Shown one piece after another: positions 42,301-50,688 of a stretch of 64,000 nt of DNA. The notes below the pieces were generated by a model. That model searched no databases, was not told the origin of the DNA, and saw only the letters and a program-made list of their open reading frames with translations. Origin of the DNA: Bacteroidales bacterium. GTDB lineage: Bacteria; Bacteroidota; Bacteroidia; Bacteroidales; UBA932. The translations under genes were made by a program, and so were the position numbers. Positions within the stretch are counted from its first letter, which is position 1, and every line of letters begins with the position of its first letter. The stretch spans positions 1-64,000 of the forward strand of contig JAFPWG010000021.1 of assembly GCA_017395045.1 (NCBI GenBank). Direction: 5' to 3'.

Positions 42301-43745
42301 TGAAGAAGATAATAGAATGGGGTTCAGCCCTGCTGCTGGCCGTCTCCTGCGCCGGCGGTCCCGGGGTTGGTACGGCGGACCTTTCGTCTTTCCGGGGGGA
42401 TGACGGATCCTACACGTTTACCGTGAAGGGAGAGTCTTTCCAGTTAGCCGCAATGCCTGCCGGAACCTTTGCCATGGGTGAAACCCTGGACCAGGGACGT
42501 TACCGTACTCCGTCCATCCACCAGGTGATCCTGGACGGTTATGCCATCGGTACCGCCGAAGTGACACAGGCGCTCTGGAAGGCGGTGATGGGGAACAACC
42601 CCAGCCCGAAAGACATGCCGGCGGCACCCGTGAGCGGCGTATCCTGGAACGATGCGCAGAAGTTCCTGAAAAAGCTTTCCAAGGCGACGGGCATCCCGTT
42701 CCGCCTTCCGACCGAGGCCGAGTGGGAATATGCCGCGCGCCGGCGGGAAGGGATGACGGGCGGGGCCTGGGAATGGTGCTCCGACCATTGGACCGAAGAT
42801 CTGGGCAATTCCTTGACGGTCAATCCCCTCGGTCCGGAAGAAGGGGAGGAACGCGCTCTCCGGGGCGGCAGTGCCCTGGAGAAGAACAACAAGCCCATCA
42901 CCCGCAAGGGAATGATCCCTTCCGCCAAGGCGGGAGACGTCGGCCTCCGGGTGGCGGTCTCGATGGACGCTCCTTGCGACCAGGCGGTCTATGACGTGCT
43001 GGTGTCCAATAAAGTGCCTCGCGAGCGTTTCAAGTCTACCGAAGTGAAGTCCGAAACCTTCGAGGTGAACGGCACCAGGTTCGAAATGGTGGCCGTGCAG
43101 GGCGGTACATTTACGATGGGAGGCCGGAAGAACAATTCCGGCACCATCCGCGAGGATGAGCTTCCGCAGCACGAAGTGACCCTGGACAACTTCAAGGTGG
43201 GCAAGACGGAAGTCACCCAGGCGCTTTGGGAGGCGGTCATGGGCAGTGTCCCCTATGGGAACCAGGGACCTGATTATCCCATCGGAAATGTTTCCTGGTA
43301 CGATGTACAGGAGTTTATCTCCCGGCTGAACGCATTGACAGGGAGAAAGTTCCGTCTTCCTACGGAGGCGGAGTGGGAATATGCCGCCCGGGGCGGACTG
43401 AAGAGCCGCGGGACCGATTTTGCCGGTTCCCCGTATCCCCAGGGTGTGGCGCAATACGGATACGAAGACATGCGTACCCGTCCGGTTGCCCGCTATTCGC
43501 CCAACGAACTCGGGCTGTACGACATGAGCGGCAACGCCTGGGAGTGGGTCCAGGACCGTCCCGGCCCCTATAACTCCACGGCCCAGCGCGACCCCACGGG
43601 ACCTGTGGAGTCGGTGCTCGGAGATTTCCGCGTGATGCGGGGCGGCAGCGTGGCCACGACGGCGGACAAGTGCCGGGTGAGCAACCGGAATGAATTTGAA
43701 GCCAGCCGTTTCCGGTCCACCATCGGATTCCGTCTGGCCTTGTAA
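42300..43745 (+). CDS. Lipoprotein with two SUMF1 (formylglycine-generating-like) domains
   Basis: This 481-residue lipoprotein has LLLAVSC, with the lipidated Cys near residue 18, and two tandem SUMF1/C-type-lectin-like domains. The first (about 45-225) carries MPAGTFAMGE, EVTQALWKAVMG and LPTEAEWEYAAR but has lost the segment between EYAAR and the AWEWCSDHW block. The second (about 255-481) is complete: VAVQGGTFTMGG, EVTQALWEAVMG, LPTEAEWEYAARGG, DMSGNAWEWVQDR and a terminal STIGFRLAL. In the second domain the Cys expected after WEW in active formylglycine-generating enzymes is Val, so catalysis is unlikely. Binding or scaffolding is more plausible. A TTG 12 nt upstream is a less likely start. 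Confidence 0.88.
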   Translation: MKKIIEWGSALLLAVSCAGGPGVGTADLSSFRGDDGSYTFTVKGESFQLAAMPAGTFAMGETLDQGRYRTPSIHQVILDGYAIGTAEVTQALWKAVMGNNPSPKDMPAAPVSGVSWNDAQKFLKKLSKATGIPFRLPTEAEWEYAARRREGMTGGAWEWCSDHWTEDLGNSLTVNPLGPEEGEERALRGGSALEKNNKPITRKGMIPSAKAGDVGLRVAVSMDAPCDQAVYDVLVSNKVPRERFKSTEVKSETFEVNGTRFEMVAVQGGTFTMGGRKNNSGTIREDELPQHEVTLDNFKVGKTEVTQALWEAVMGSVPYGNQGPDYPIGNVSWYDVQEFISRLNALTGRKFRLPTEAEWEYAARGGLKSRGTDFAGSPYPQGVAQYGYEDMRTRPVARYSPNELGLYDMSGNAWEWVQDRPGPYNSTAQRDPTGPVESVLGDFRVMRGGSVATTADKCRVSNRNEFEASRFRSTIGFRLAL

Positions 43746-43773
43746 GAAAACACTGATAACCAAATACTTCATT

Positions 43774-44889
43774 ATGTCTGAAAACCTGAACAATGCGGAG
43801 CTCCTCAAAACCTGCCTGTACGACAGGCACGTGGCGCTCCAGGCCAAGATGAGCCCCTTCGCGGGCTTCATGATGCCCATCCAGTACGACTCCATCACGG
43901 TGGAGCACAACGCCGTCCGGCAGAAGGTGGGAATGTTCGATGTCTCCCACATGGGCGAGATCTTCGTGGAAGGCCCCGAGGCCGAAAAGTTCGTGAACTG
44001 GATCTTCACCAATGAGATCCGTGGTTTCGAACCCGGAAAGGTCTTGTACGGGATGATGTGCTATCCCGAGGGCGGTGTCGTGGACGATCTCCTCGTGTAT
44101 CGCGAGTTCGCTCCGGAGCATTTCCTGCTGGTGGTCAACGCCGCCAACATCGACAAGGACTTCGCCTGGATCGAGGAACACGCCAAGGGCTTCGACTGCG
44201 TGGTCCGCAACGAATCCCCGGTTTGGGGACAGATCGCCGTCCAGGGCCCCGAGGCCGAGAAGACGGTGGTCGGAGTGCTGGGCCTGAAGGAGGCCGAGAA
44301 CTTGGGCTTCTACACTTTCTATGATGCCGAATACAAGGGGAAGCGCCTGATTGTCAGCCGTACCGGTTATACGGGCGAGGACGGTTTCGAACTGTACACC
44401 TCGCTTGAAGGTACCGTGGACCTGTGGGACCGCCTCATTGCCGCCGGTGTCCAGCCTTGCGGCCTGGGCTGCCGCGACACCCTCCGTTTCGAGGCCGGCC
44501 TGCCGCTGTACGGCGATGAACTCAGCCCCGAAATCAGCCCTGTGATGGCCGGACTGGGGATGTTCTGCAAATACGAGAAAGACTTCATCGGCAAGGAAGC
44601 CTTGCTTGCCCAGAAGGGCGGCGAGATCGTCCGCAAACTCGTCGGAATCGAGATCGAGGACAAGGCCATTCCGCGCGCCGGCTATCCGGTCGAGACCCCG
44701 GAAGGGGAGGAAGTGGGCATCGTTACCACGGGTTATCACTCCATCTCCCTGGACAAGAGCGTCTGCTTCGCCCTCGTGGACAAGGCATATGCCGCCCTGG
44801 ATACTCCGCTGAGCATCCGCATCCGCAAGAAAGTGTTCCCCGGAAAGGTCGTGAAAAAGCGCTTCTATCAAACGAACTATAAAAAATAA
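43774..44889 (+). CDS. gcvT: Glycine cleavage system T protein (aminomethyltransferase)
   Basis: This 371-residue protein transfers the methylene group from aminomethyl-lipoyl GcvH to tetrahydrofolate, releasing ammonia. Family blocks include PFAGFMMPIQYDSITVEHNA, MFDVSHMGEI, the folate-site SRTGYTGEDGFELY, CGLGCRDTLRFEAGLPLYG and the C-terminal GIVTTGYHSISLDKSV. The ATG at 43774 gives MSENLNN; an in-frame start at 43690 lies within the upstream gene. It begins 28 nt after the SUMF1 gene and heads gcvT-H-PA-PB. Confidence 0.98.
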   Translation: MSENLNNAELLKTCLYDRHVALQAKMSPFAGFMMPIQYDSITVEHNAVRQKVGMFDVSHMGEIFVEGPEAEKFVNWIFTNEIRGFEPGKVLYGMMCYPEGGVVDDLLVYREFAPEHFLLVVNAANIDKDFAWIEEHAKGFDCVVRNESPVWGQIAVQGPEAEKTVVGVLGLKEAENLGFYTFYDAEYKGKRLIVSRTGYTGEDGFELYTSLEGTVDLWDRLIAAGVQPCGLGCRDTLRFEAGLPLYGDELSPEISPVMAGLGMFCKYEKDFIGKEALLAQKGGEIVRKLVGIEIEDKAIPRAGYPVETPEGEEVGIVTTGYHSISLDKSVCFALVDKAYAALDTPLSIRIRKKVFPGKVVKKRFYQTNYKK

Positions 44890-44910
44890 ACACATTAAAA
44901 CACATTGATT

Positions 44911-45291
44911 ATGAGCAAGATTATCGAAGGACTCAAGTATTCCGAATCCCACGAGTGGGTAAAGGTCGAAGGCGGCGTCGCCGTGGTCGGCGTCACGGAC
45001 TTCGCACAGAAGGAAATGGGCGACATCACCTATGTGGACATGCCCGACGTGGATGACGAAGTGACTGCCGGCGAGGAGTTCGGCGCCCTGGAGAGCGTGA
45101 AGGCCGCCAGCGACCTGATCAGCCCGGTCTCCGGCAAGGTGGTCGAGGTGAACGAGGCGCTCGACGACACCCCCGAGCTCGTGAACGAGGATGCTTTCGA
45201 GAACTGGATCATCAAGGTGGAGATGTCCGACCCGTCCGAACTGGACGCCCTCATGGACGCCGCCGCCTATAAGGAGCACATCGGAGAGTAG
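44911..45291 (+). CDS. gcvH: Glycine cleavage system H protein
   Basis: This 126-residue lipoyl carrier shuttles the aminomethyl group between the P and T proteins. The lipoylated lysine is Lys64 in GALESVKAASDLISP. The N-terminal YSESHEWVKVEGG and the VGVTDFAQKEMGDI strand are family hallmarks. The ATG at 44911 is preferred over a TTG two codons upstream. gcvPA starts 3 nt after its stop. Confidence 0.98.
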   Translation: MSKIIEGLKYSESHEWVKVEGGVAVVGVTDFAQKEMGDITYVDMPDVDDEVTAGEEFGALESVKAASDLISPVSGKVVEVNEALDDTPELVNEDAFENWIIKVEMSDPSELDALMDAAAYKEHIGE

Positions 45292-45294
45292 GAG

Positions 45295-46623
45295 ATGGCA
45301 GGGTTCACCTATTTCCCGCATACCGACGCAGACATCCGGGCCATGTTGGACCGGATCGGCGCCGGCAAGGTCGAAGACCTGTATGCGGACGTTCCCAAGG
45401 AATTCCTGAAGAAGGGCCCTTACGCCCTTCCGGATGCGATGTCCGAGGGGGAAGTCCGCGAATGGCTGGGCGCCCTGGCCGACATGAACCCCAGGATGAA
45501 GGTGTTCGTGGGGGCCGGAGCTTATGACCATTACACCCCGTCGGTGATTCCTTACATCACCTCCCGTTCCGAGTTCCTGACCGCTTATACGCCGTACCAG
45601 TGCGAGATTTCGCAGGGTACGCTCCGGTACATCTTCGAGTACCAGAGCATGGTCTGCGAACTGACCGGCATGGACATTTCCAACGCCTCGCTGTACGACG
45701 GACCTACCGCCGCTGCCGAAGCCATGAAGATGGCTGTTGCCTGTACGAAGAAAAAGACGCGCGTACTCCTTTCCAAGGGCCTGCTGCCCCATGTGATCGC
45801 CGTCGTCGAGACCTATGCCAAGTTCCACGGCGTGGAGATCGGCTGCGTGCCGATGGTGGATGGCCAGACTTCCTTGGACGCCCTGAAGTCCGAATTGGCC
45901 AAGGGCGACGTAGCTGGTGCCATCGTCCCGGAAATCAACCGTTTCGGCATCGTGGAGGACCATGCCGGCTTCGCCGATGCGCTCCACGAGGCCAAGGCGC
46001 TCCTGGTCGAATACTGCGACCCTTCCACCCTTGCCGTGATCAAGTCTCCGGCGGAATGGGGAGCCGACATCGCCGTAGGTGACGGCCAGTCCCTGGGCAT
46101 TCCACTCTGCTATGGCGGTCCTTACGTGGGCTTCATGGGCGTGAAGAAGGATTATATGCGCAAGATGCCGGGCCGTATCGTAGGCCAGACTACGGACAAG
46201 GACGGCAAGCGTGCCTTTGTTCTCACCCTGCAGGCCCGTGAACAGCATATCAAGCGTGAGAAAGCCACCTCCAACATCTGCTCCAACGAGTCCCTGATGG
46301 CGCTCTGGGTGACGGTGTATTTGTCGCTCATGGGTCCCGAGGGGTTGAAGGAGGTGAACCGCATCAGCTGCGACGGCGCCCATTACCTGAAAGACGAACT
46401 CCTGAAGACCGGCCAGTTCGAGGATCCGTTCCCGGGCAAGCCGTTCCTGAAGGAATTCGTCCTGAAGCCCAAGAAATTCCCCGGCCTGCTGCAGCGCGAC
46501 CTGGAGAAGGCGGGCTTCTTTGCGGCGCTCGAGACGGAGGAGGGCTATGTGTCCTTCTGCGTGACCGAGAAACGAACCAAGGCGGAAATCGACGAACTCG
46601 TCAAAATCGTGAAGGAGGGCTAG
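45295..46623 (+). CDS. gcvPA: Glycine decarboxylase subunit 1 (N-terminal half)
   Basis: This 442-residue protein is the alpha subunit of a two-subunit glycine decarboxylase, equivalent to the N-terminal half of the single-chain GcvP. Recognisable blocks are the N-terminal YFPHTDADIRAML, VGAGAYDHYTPSV, YTPYQCEISQGTL, EMSNAS-like DISNASLYDGPTAAAEA and RMPGRIVG-like KMPGRIVGQTTD. It carries no PLP lysine; that is in GcvPB. It sits 3 nt after gcvH and 3 nt before gcvPB. Confidence 0.97.
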   Translation: MAGFTYFPHTDADIRAMLDRIGAGKVEDLYADVPKEFLKKGPYALPDAMSEGEVREWLGALADMNPRMKVFVGAGAYDHYTPSVIPYITSRSEFLTAYTPYQCEISQGTLRYIFEYQSMVCELTGMDISNASLYDGPTAAAEAMKMAVACTKKKTRVLLSKGLLPHVIAVVETYAKFHGVEIGCVPMVDGQTSLDALKSELAKGDVAGAIVPEINRFGIVEDHAGFADALHEAKALLVEYCDPSTLAVIKSPAEWGADIAVGDGQSLGIPLCYGGPYVGFMGVKKDYMRKMPGRIVGQTTDKDGKRAFVLTLQAREQHIKREKATSNICSNESLMALWVTVYLSLMGPEGLKEVNRISCDGAHYLKDELLKTGQFEDPFPGKPFLKEFVLKPKKFPGLLQRDLEKAGFFAALETEEGYVSFCVTEKRTKAEIDELVKIVKEG

Positions 46624-46626
46624 GCC

Positions 46627-48033
46627 ATGAAGTACTACGACAAATTAGTTTTCGAGCTTTCGCAGAAAGGACGCGTTGGCTACTCACTGCCTGTCAATCG
46701 TTTCCCGGCCGCACCTGAACTTCCGAATGAACTGAAGCGCGAGGTGTCCCCGGATCTTCCCGAGATCAGCGAACCCGATGTGGTCCGTCACTACACGAAC
46801 CTTTCCCAGATGAACTTCGGCGTGGACACCGGCTTCTATCCGCTCGGTTCCTGCACGATGAAATATAATCCCAAGGTCAATGAGGAAGTGGCCGCCCTGC
46901 CCGGTTTCACGGGTCTTCATCCTTTGATGCACGCCGGTCTGACGAAGGGTGCGCTGAAGGTGTACCAGGAGATGGACAAGGCCCTTGCCGCCATCACCGG
47001 CATGGCCGCTTTCACCTTCGATCCGTGCGCGGGTGCCCACGGCGAGCTTACCGGCCTGATGGTCATGCGCCAGTACCATATGAACCGTGGCGACCTGGCC
47101 CGCACCAAGGTCATCGTCCCGGACAGCGCGCACGGCACGAATCCCGCTTCCGCGGCCGTCTGCGGCCTGGAAATCGTGGAGGTGAAGTCGCTGGAGAACG
47201 GCCGTGTGGATGTGGAGGCCCTGAAGCCCCTGCTGGACGGGACCATCGCCGGAATGATGATGACGAACCCGAATACCCTGGGCCTGTTCGAAACGCAGAT
47301 CAAGGAGATTACGGAACTCGTCCACGCCGCCGGCGGCCTGATGTACTATGACGGTGCCAACATGAATCCGCTGATGGGCGTGGTCCGTCCCGGCGATATG
47401 GGCTTCGACATCATGCACCTGAACCTGCACAAAACCTTCTCCACGCCGCACGGCGGCGGAGGTCCTGGCTCCGGTCCGGTGGGTGTCGCCGCTCATCTGG
47501 TGGATTGCCTGCCCGATCTCCGGGTGTCCGGTTTCCACGGCAACTTCGGCGTGATCCTGCGTGCCTACGCATACATCCTGATGCTGGGCAAGCAGAACCT
47601 GAAGAAGGTGGGCCAGTACTCAGTGCTGAGCGCGAACTACATCAAGGAGTGCCTGAAAGATGCCTACAAGCTTCCGATCGAAGGTGTGTGCAAGCACGAG
47701 TTTGTCTTCGACGGCCTCATCAACGACGGGGCCCACGACGAAGTGCACGGCGCTACCACCCTGGATGTGGCGAAACGGCTGCTGGACTTCGGTTTCCATG
47801 CTCCGACCATCTATTTCCCGCTCCTGTTCCACCAGGCGCTGATGATCGAGCCCACGGAGACCGAGTCAAAAGAGACTATTGATGCGTTCATCGACGTGAT
47901 GCACAAGATCGCCGCCGAGGCTGCCGAGGATCCCCGGATCCTGCAGGACGCCCCCCACGGGGCCCCCATCAAACGGCCCGACGAGACCGCCGCGGCCAGG
48001 AACCCCATCCTCAAGTTCAAGGACGCGAGATGA
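46627..48033 (+). CDS. gcvPB: Glycine decarboxylase subunit 2 (C-terminal half, PLP-binding)
   Basis: This 468-residue protein is the beta subunit of the split glycine decarboxylase. The PLP lysine is Lys269 in HLNLHKTFSTPHGGGGPG. Other family blocks are YPLGSCTMKYNPK, PCAGAHGELTGLMVMR, VPDSAHGTNPASAA and YYDGANMNPLMG. With GcvPA it decarboxylates glycine and loads GcvH. A strong terminator lies just after the stop. Confidence 0.98.
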   Translation: MKYYDKLVFELSQKGRVGYSLPVNRFPAAPELPNELKREVSPDLPEISEPDVVRHYTNLSQMNFGVDTGFYPLGSCTMKYNPKVNEEVAALPGFTGLHPLMHAGLTKGALKVYQEMDKALAAITGMAAFTFDPCAGAHGELTGLMVMRQYHMNRGDLARTKVIVPDSAHGTNPASAAVCGLEIVEVKSLENGRVDVEALKPLLDGTIAGMMMTNPNTLGLFETQIKEITELVHAAGGLMYYDGANMNPLMGVVRPGDMGFDIMHLNLHKTFSTPHGGGGPGSGPVGVAAHLVDCLPDLRVSGFHGNFGVILRAYAYILMLGKQNLKKVGQYSVLSANYIKECLKDAYKLPIEGVCKHEFVFDGLINDGAHDEVHGATTLDVAKRLLDFGFHAPTIYFPLLFHQALMIEPTETESKETIDAFIDVMHKIAAEAAEDPRILQDAPHGAPIKRPDETAAARNPILKFKDAR

Positions 48034-48042
48034 CCTTCCCGG

Positions 48043-48072
48043 AACCCCGGCAACCCGCCGGGGTTTTCTTTT
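48043..48072 (+). terminator. Intrinsic terminator after gcvPB
   Basis: AACCCCGGC (48043-48051) and GCCGGGGTT (48057-48065) pair perfectly around AACCC and are followed by TTTTCTTTT. Confidence 0.93.
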
Positions 48073-48128
48073 GAAAAAAGTATGGCCGACTGATGCAAGA
48101 TACTGCGAATTCGGGATTTATACGATGT

Positions 48129-48875
48129 ATGAAAAAAGCGATGATACATTTGTTCAGGATCCTTCTGCCACTCGCTGCGTTGTTGGTGGCGGGTTGCAGC
48201 AAGATGGTACCTGATATGAAGGACGATGAGCGTTCTGATGACTCCCCAGATCAGCAAAAAGGTTATTACGCTGACCAGGAAGACCTGCTGGCTGTTGCTA
48301 CCCTTCATATCCGGGAGGGAATCCGTTATCTCCAGCTCGATTCCCGCAGCGTCGGTTATATCGTAAACCAGGACGATGTGGCGGACATCCCGGACAAGAC
48401 CCGCGTTTTCGTGCAGTACAAGACGGTCCAGTTGGATCGCCCTGACTTTTGCACCGAATCGATTTTGGTGGACTGGGCGACATTCCTGGACGTCGGCAGT
48501 ATCTCCATCCTCTCTTTCGAGGAGTCGTATTCGGACCAGTCATTCCGTTCCTCCGCCCCTGTGGACATCATCCTGGACTGGATCACATCCCTGGAGGACG
48601 GATTCCTGACGCTTCACTATATGATTCCGGCCTCGGGAGGCAACAAGCATACGTTTACCCTGTACAGGAGCTGGGAAGGGACTGGCTGCCATTTTTACCT
48701 TGTGCACGAAGCGCAAGGGGATACGGAGGGCTCGATGACCGACGGCATCGTCTGCTTCCCGGTGGAAAGCCTGCTCCCGGATACGGGAGGGGAGACCGTG
48801 ACCCTTTCCTTGACATATTTAAACCTGAAGAATACACCGACGACACTGACCGTTGACTATCGGACACCGAAATAG
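48129..48875 (+). CDS. NigD-like lipoprotein
   Basis: This 248-residue lipoprotein has a signal ending LLVAGC, with the lipidated Cys near residue 22, then an acidic linker and two beta-rich domains. The segment GIRYLQLDSRSVGYIVNQDD followed by DKTRVFVQYKTV resembles the NigD-like OB-type N-terminal domain common in Bacteroidales. The C-terminal half (about 135-248) has the NigD-like beta-sandwich pattern. The ATG at 48129 is chosen because it gives the lipoprotein signal directly. No consensus promoter was found in the 56 nt between the gcv terminator and the start. Its 3' end overlaps the sigma factor frame by 23 bp. Function unknown. Confidence 0.8.
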   Translation: MKKAMIHLFRILLPLAALLVAGCSKMVPDMKDDERSDDSPDQQKGYYADQEDLLAVATLHIREGIRYLQLDSRSVGYIVNQDDVADIPDKTRVFVQYKTVQLDRPDFCTESILVDWATFLDVGSISILSFEESYSDQSFRSSAPVDIILDWITSLEDGFLTLHYMIPASGGNKHTFTLYRSWEGTGCHFYLVHEAQGDTEGSMTDGIVCFPVESLLPDTGGETVTLSLTYLNLKNTPTTLTVDYRTPK

Positions 48876-49419
48876 CGGGATAGAGGAGGACCTGGTCCGA
48901 CGGGTCCGGCAGCAGGACAAGACCGCGATGAAGATGCTCTACGATACGTACGCAGGGTATCTGACGGCTCTTTGCGCCCGCTATGTCCGGGATGACGCCG
49001 AGGTAAAGGACATCCTGCAAGAAGCGTTCATCAAGATTTTCAAGCAGATGGAACGGTTCGAGTACCGGGGGAAAGGGTCGCTGAAGGCATGGATGTCCCG
49101 GATCGTGGTGAACGATTCGCTCAAGGCCCTCAGGAAGAAGCGGACGGTTCCGCTTCCGGAAACACTCACTGAAAGCCTGGCGGACGAAGAACCGGCCTTC
49201 GAGTCGGTTCCGGTCCCGGTGATCCAGGGAATGATCCGGAACCTGCCGGACGGCTACCGGACCGTCTTCAACCTGTTCGTATTCGAGGACAAGTCGCACA
49301 AGGAGATCGCATCGCTCCTGGGCATCAAGGAAAACAGTTCCGCCAGCCAGTTGCATCACGCGAAAGCGCTGCTGGCTAGATGGATCAAGGATTATATCAA
49401 AATACACGACAATGGATAA
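48853..49419 (+). CDS. ECF-type RNA polymerase sigma factor
   Basis: This 188-residue sigma-70 family factor consists of regions 2 and 4 only. Region 2 is seen in MKMLYDTYAGYLTALCARYV to WMSRIVVNDSLKALRKK; region 4 in LPDGYRTVFNLFVFEDKSHKEIASLLG with the HTH recognition helix ENSSASQLHHAKALL. The only reasonable start is the TTG at 48853 inside the 3' end of the NigD-like gene; no ATG precedes region 2. Overlap by 23 bp upstream and 8 bp downstream suggests coupled translation with the lipoprotein and the putative anti-sigma protein. Confidence 0.92.
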   Translation: MTIGHRNSGIEEDLVRRVRQQDKTAMKMLYDTYAGYLTALCARYVRDDAEVKDILQEAFIKIFKQMERFEYRGKGSLKAWMSRIVVNDSLKALRKKRTVPLPETLTESLADEEPAFESVPVPVIQGMIRNLPDGYRTVFNLFVFEDKSHKEIASLLGIKENSSASQLHHAKALLARWIKDYIKIHDNG

Positions 49420-50656
49420 CGCGTGGAAAGACAAACTGCGGGAACGCTTCTCGGACTATTCCGTCCCGGAGCCGGAAGGGCTTTGGGAAGGGATAGAGCA
49501 GGGGATTGCCGGGAAGGAGCGCAGGAAAGCAATCCCCGTCTGGTGGCTTACGGGCGGGCTCGCCGCTGCGGCGGCGGTCGCCCTGGCAGTGTTGCTCCCT
49601 CCCTTGAAGGAACAGCCTGTGAATGAACCGGTTTCGGTCCTGGCCGATGCCGGAAAGACGGAGGCGGCCGTTCCTGAGGCGGTCCCCGAAGTGCTTCCTG
49701 AACAGGAGACGCTTCCAGTGGTTCGCCCGGAAAAGGGAATTCCCGCCGTGCGTGAAGTCCGTCCTGTCGTCCCTGTCGACACCCGCCGTTCCCTGCTGGC
49801 GGAGAATGTGTCCGAAACCGTTGTCCCTGAACCGGAAACGGCCCTCGTCGAACCGGTTGCGGTTCCAGACGACCCGGAGGAAACCATCCCCGATACCATT
49901 GAAGAGGCCGTCGAGACCTCTGTCCCTGAGGTTGTCCCGGAGATTGTCAGTGAGGTCGAAAAGACCGGAAGCGCCTTCTCTGTCGGCATCTATCGTGAAG
50001 GCGGACAGGAGGCCGGAGAAGCGTCAAAAGGATATGGACTGGTCAATACGGGCGATCTCCTGACCCGGACCACGAATGACGTAAAACCGGGAGGCGGCGG
50101 CCTGGTCCGGATGCTGTCGGCCAACCGGGCGTCGAAATTCGAGGCGCACCATCGGGCTCCGGTGAGGCTTGGCGTGACGGTATCCTGGTCCTTCCTGCCC
50201 TGGCTCAGCCTGTCCAGCGGAGTGAACTGGACGGCGCTTTCGAGTGAACTGGAAGAGTCCACGGCGGGTGTCCGTACGGTCACCCAGCAGGATCTCGGGT
50301 ATCTGGGCATTCCGCTTCGCCTGGAAGCCGGCTGGCATCCCTGGAAGGCCCTTCGGCTCTATGCGGGCGCAGGTCCCATGGTGGAAACCTGCCTCCTGGC
50401 AAAATCCAGTACGGATTCGTATATAGGTGACCACTGGGAGGGAACGACCGGCTCGAAACCGGATACCGGCGGGTTGCTCTGGTCCTTGGGAGCATCGGCA
50501 GGTGCTGAGTATCAGTTCAGTCCGCACGTGGGCGTTTATTTCGCCCCCGGCCTGGAGTATCATTTCGACAACGGATCCACGGTCCGGTCGGCCTATACGG
50601 AGAAACCGCTGCACTGGAACGTGAACCTGGGTGTCCGTTTCCATTTCGGGAATTAG
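49412..50656 (+). CDS. Putative anti-sigma protein fused to an outer-membrane beta-barrel domain
   Basis: This 414-residue protein has three parts. A short N-terminal cytoplasmic segment (1-42), rich in charged residues as in anti-sigma domains, is followed by a single membrane helix (about 43-63). A long Pro/Val/Glu linker (about 64-195) leads to a C-terminal domain (about 230-414) with alternating strands, SLSSGVNWTALSSELE, YLGIPLRLEAGWHP and a terminal WNVNLGVRFHFGN, typical of porin-like outer-membrane barrels. It overlaps the sigma factor gene by 8 bp. One chain could thus span from the inner to the outer membrane. Anti-sigma function is inferred from position and topology. Confidence 0.78.
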   Translation: MDNAWKDKLRERFSDYSVPEPEGLWEGIEQGIAGKERRKAIPVWWLTGGLAAAAAVALAVLLPPLKEQPVNEPVSVLADAGKTEAAVPEAVPEVLPEQETLPVVRPEKGIPAVREVRPVVPVDTRRSLLAENVSETVVPEPETALVEPVAVPDDPEETIPDTIEEAVETSVPEVVPEIVSEVEKTGSAFSVGIYREGGQEAGEASKGYGLVNTGDLLTRTTNDVKPGGGGLVRMLSANRASKFEAHHRAPVRLGVTVSWSFLPWLSLSSGVNWTALSSELEESTAGVRTVTQQDLGYLGIPLRLEAGWHPWKALRLYAGAGPMVETCLLAKSSTDSYIGDHWEGTTGSKPDTGGLLWSLGASAGAEYQFSPHVGVYFAPGLEYHFDNGSTVRSAYTEKPLHWNVNLGVRFHFGN

Positions 50657-50659
50657 TTG

Positions 50660-50667
50660 TATCTTTG
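50660..50667 (+). promoter_or_regulatory. -7 promoter element for the NtrC-type regulator
   Basis: TATCTTTG matches TAnnTTTG and begins 3 nt after the preceding stop codon, 20 nt before the ATG at 50688. A weak GTTT lies 19 bp upstream. Confidence 0.6.
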
Positions 50668-50688
50668 TCACGACTTAAGTTGTGACAA
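50665..50688. promoter_or_regulatory. 24-bp near-perfect palindrome over the transcription and translation start
   Basis: The left half TTGTCACGACTT and right half AAGTTGTGACAA are reverse complements except for one position pair, which would be a G-U pair in RNA. The centre is ACTTAAGT. It covers the last bases of the -7 element, the whole 5' leader and the A of the start codon. It could be an operator bound by a dimeric regulator or a leader hairpin limiting translation. Confidence 0.7.

Noticed and set aside
42300-43745. Active formylglycine-generating (sulfatase-activating) enzyme
   Set aside because: No sulfatase gene is nearby, the first domain is shortened and the second has Val where the catalytic Cys after WEW is expected.
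43360-46383. Long - strand frame (about 1000 codons) opposite the SUMF1 and gcv genes
   Set aside because: It is antisense to well-identified gcvT, gcvH and gcvPA and shows no recognisable motif.
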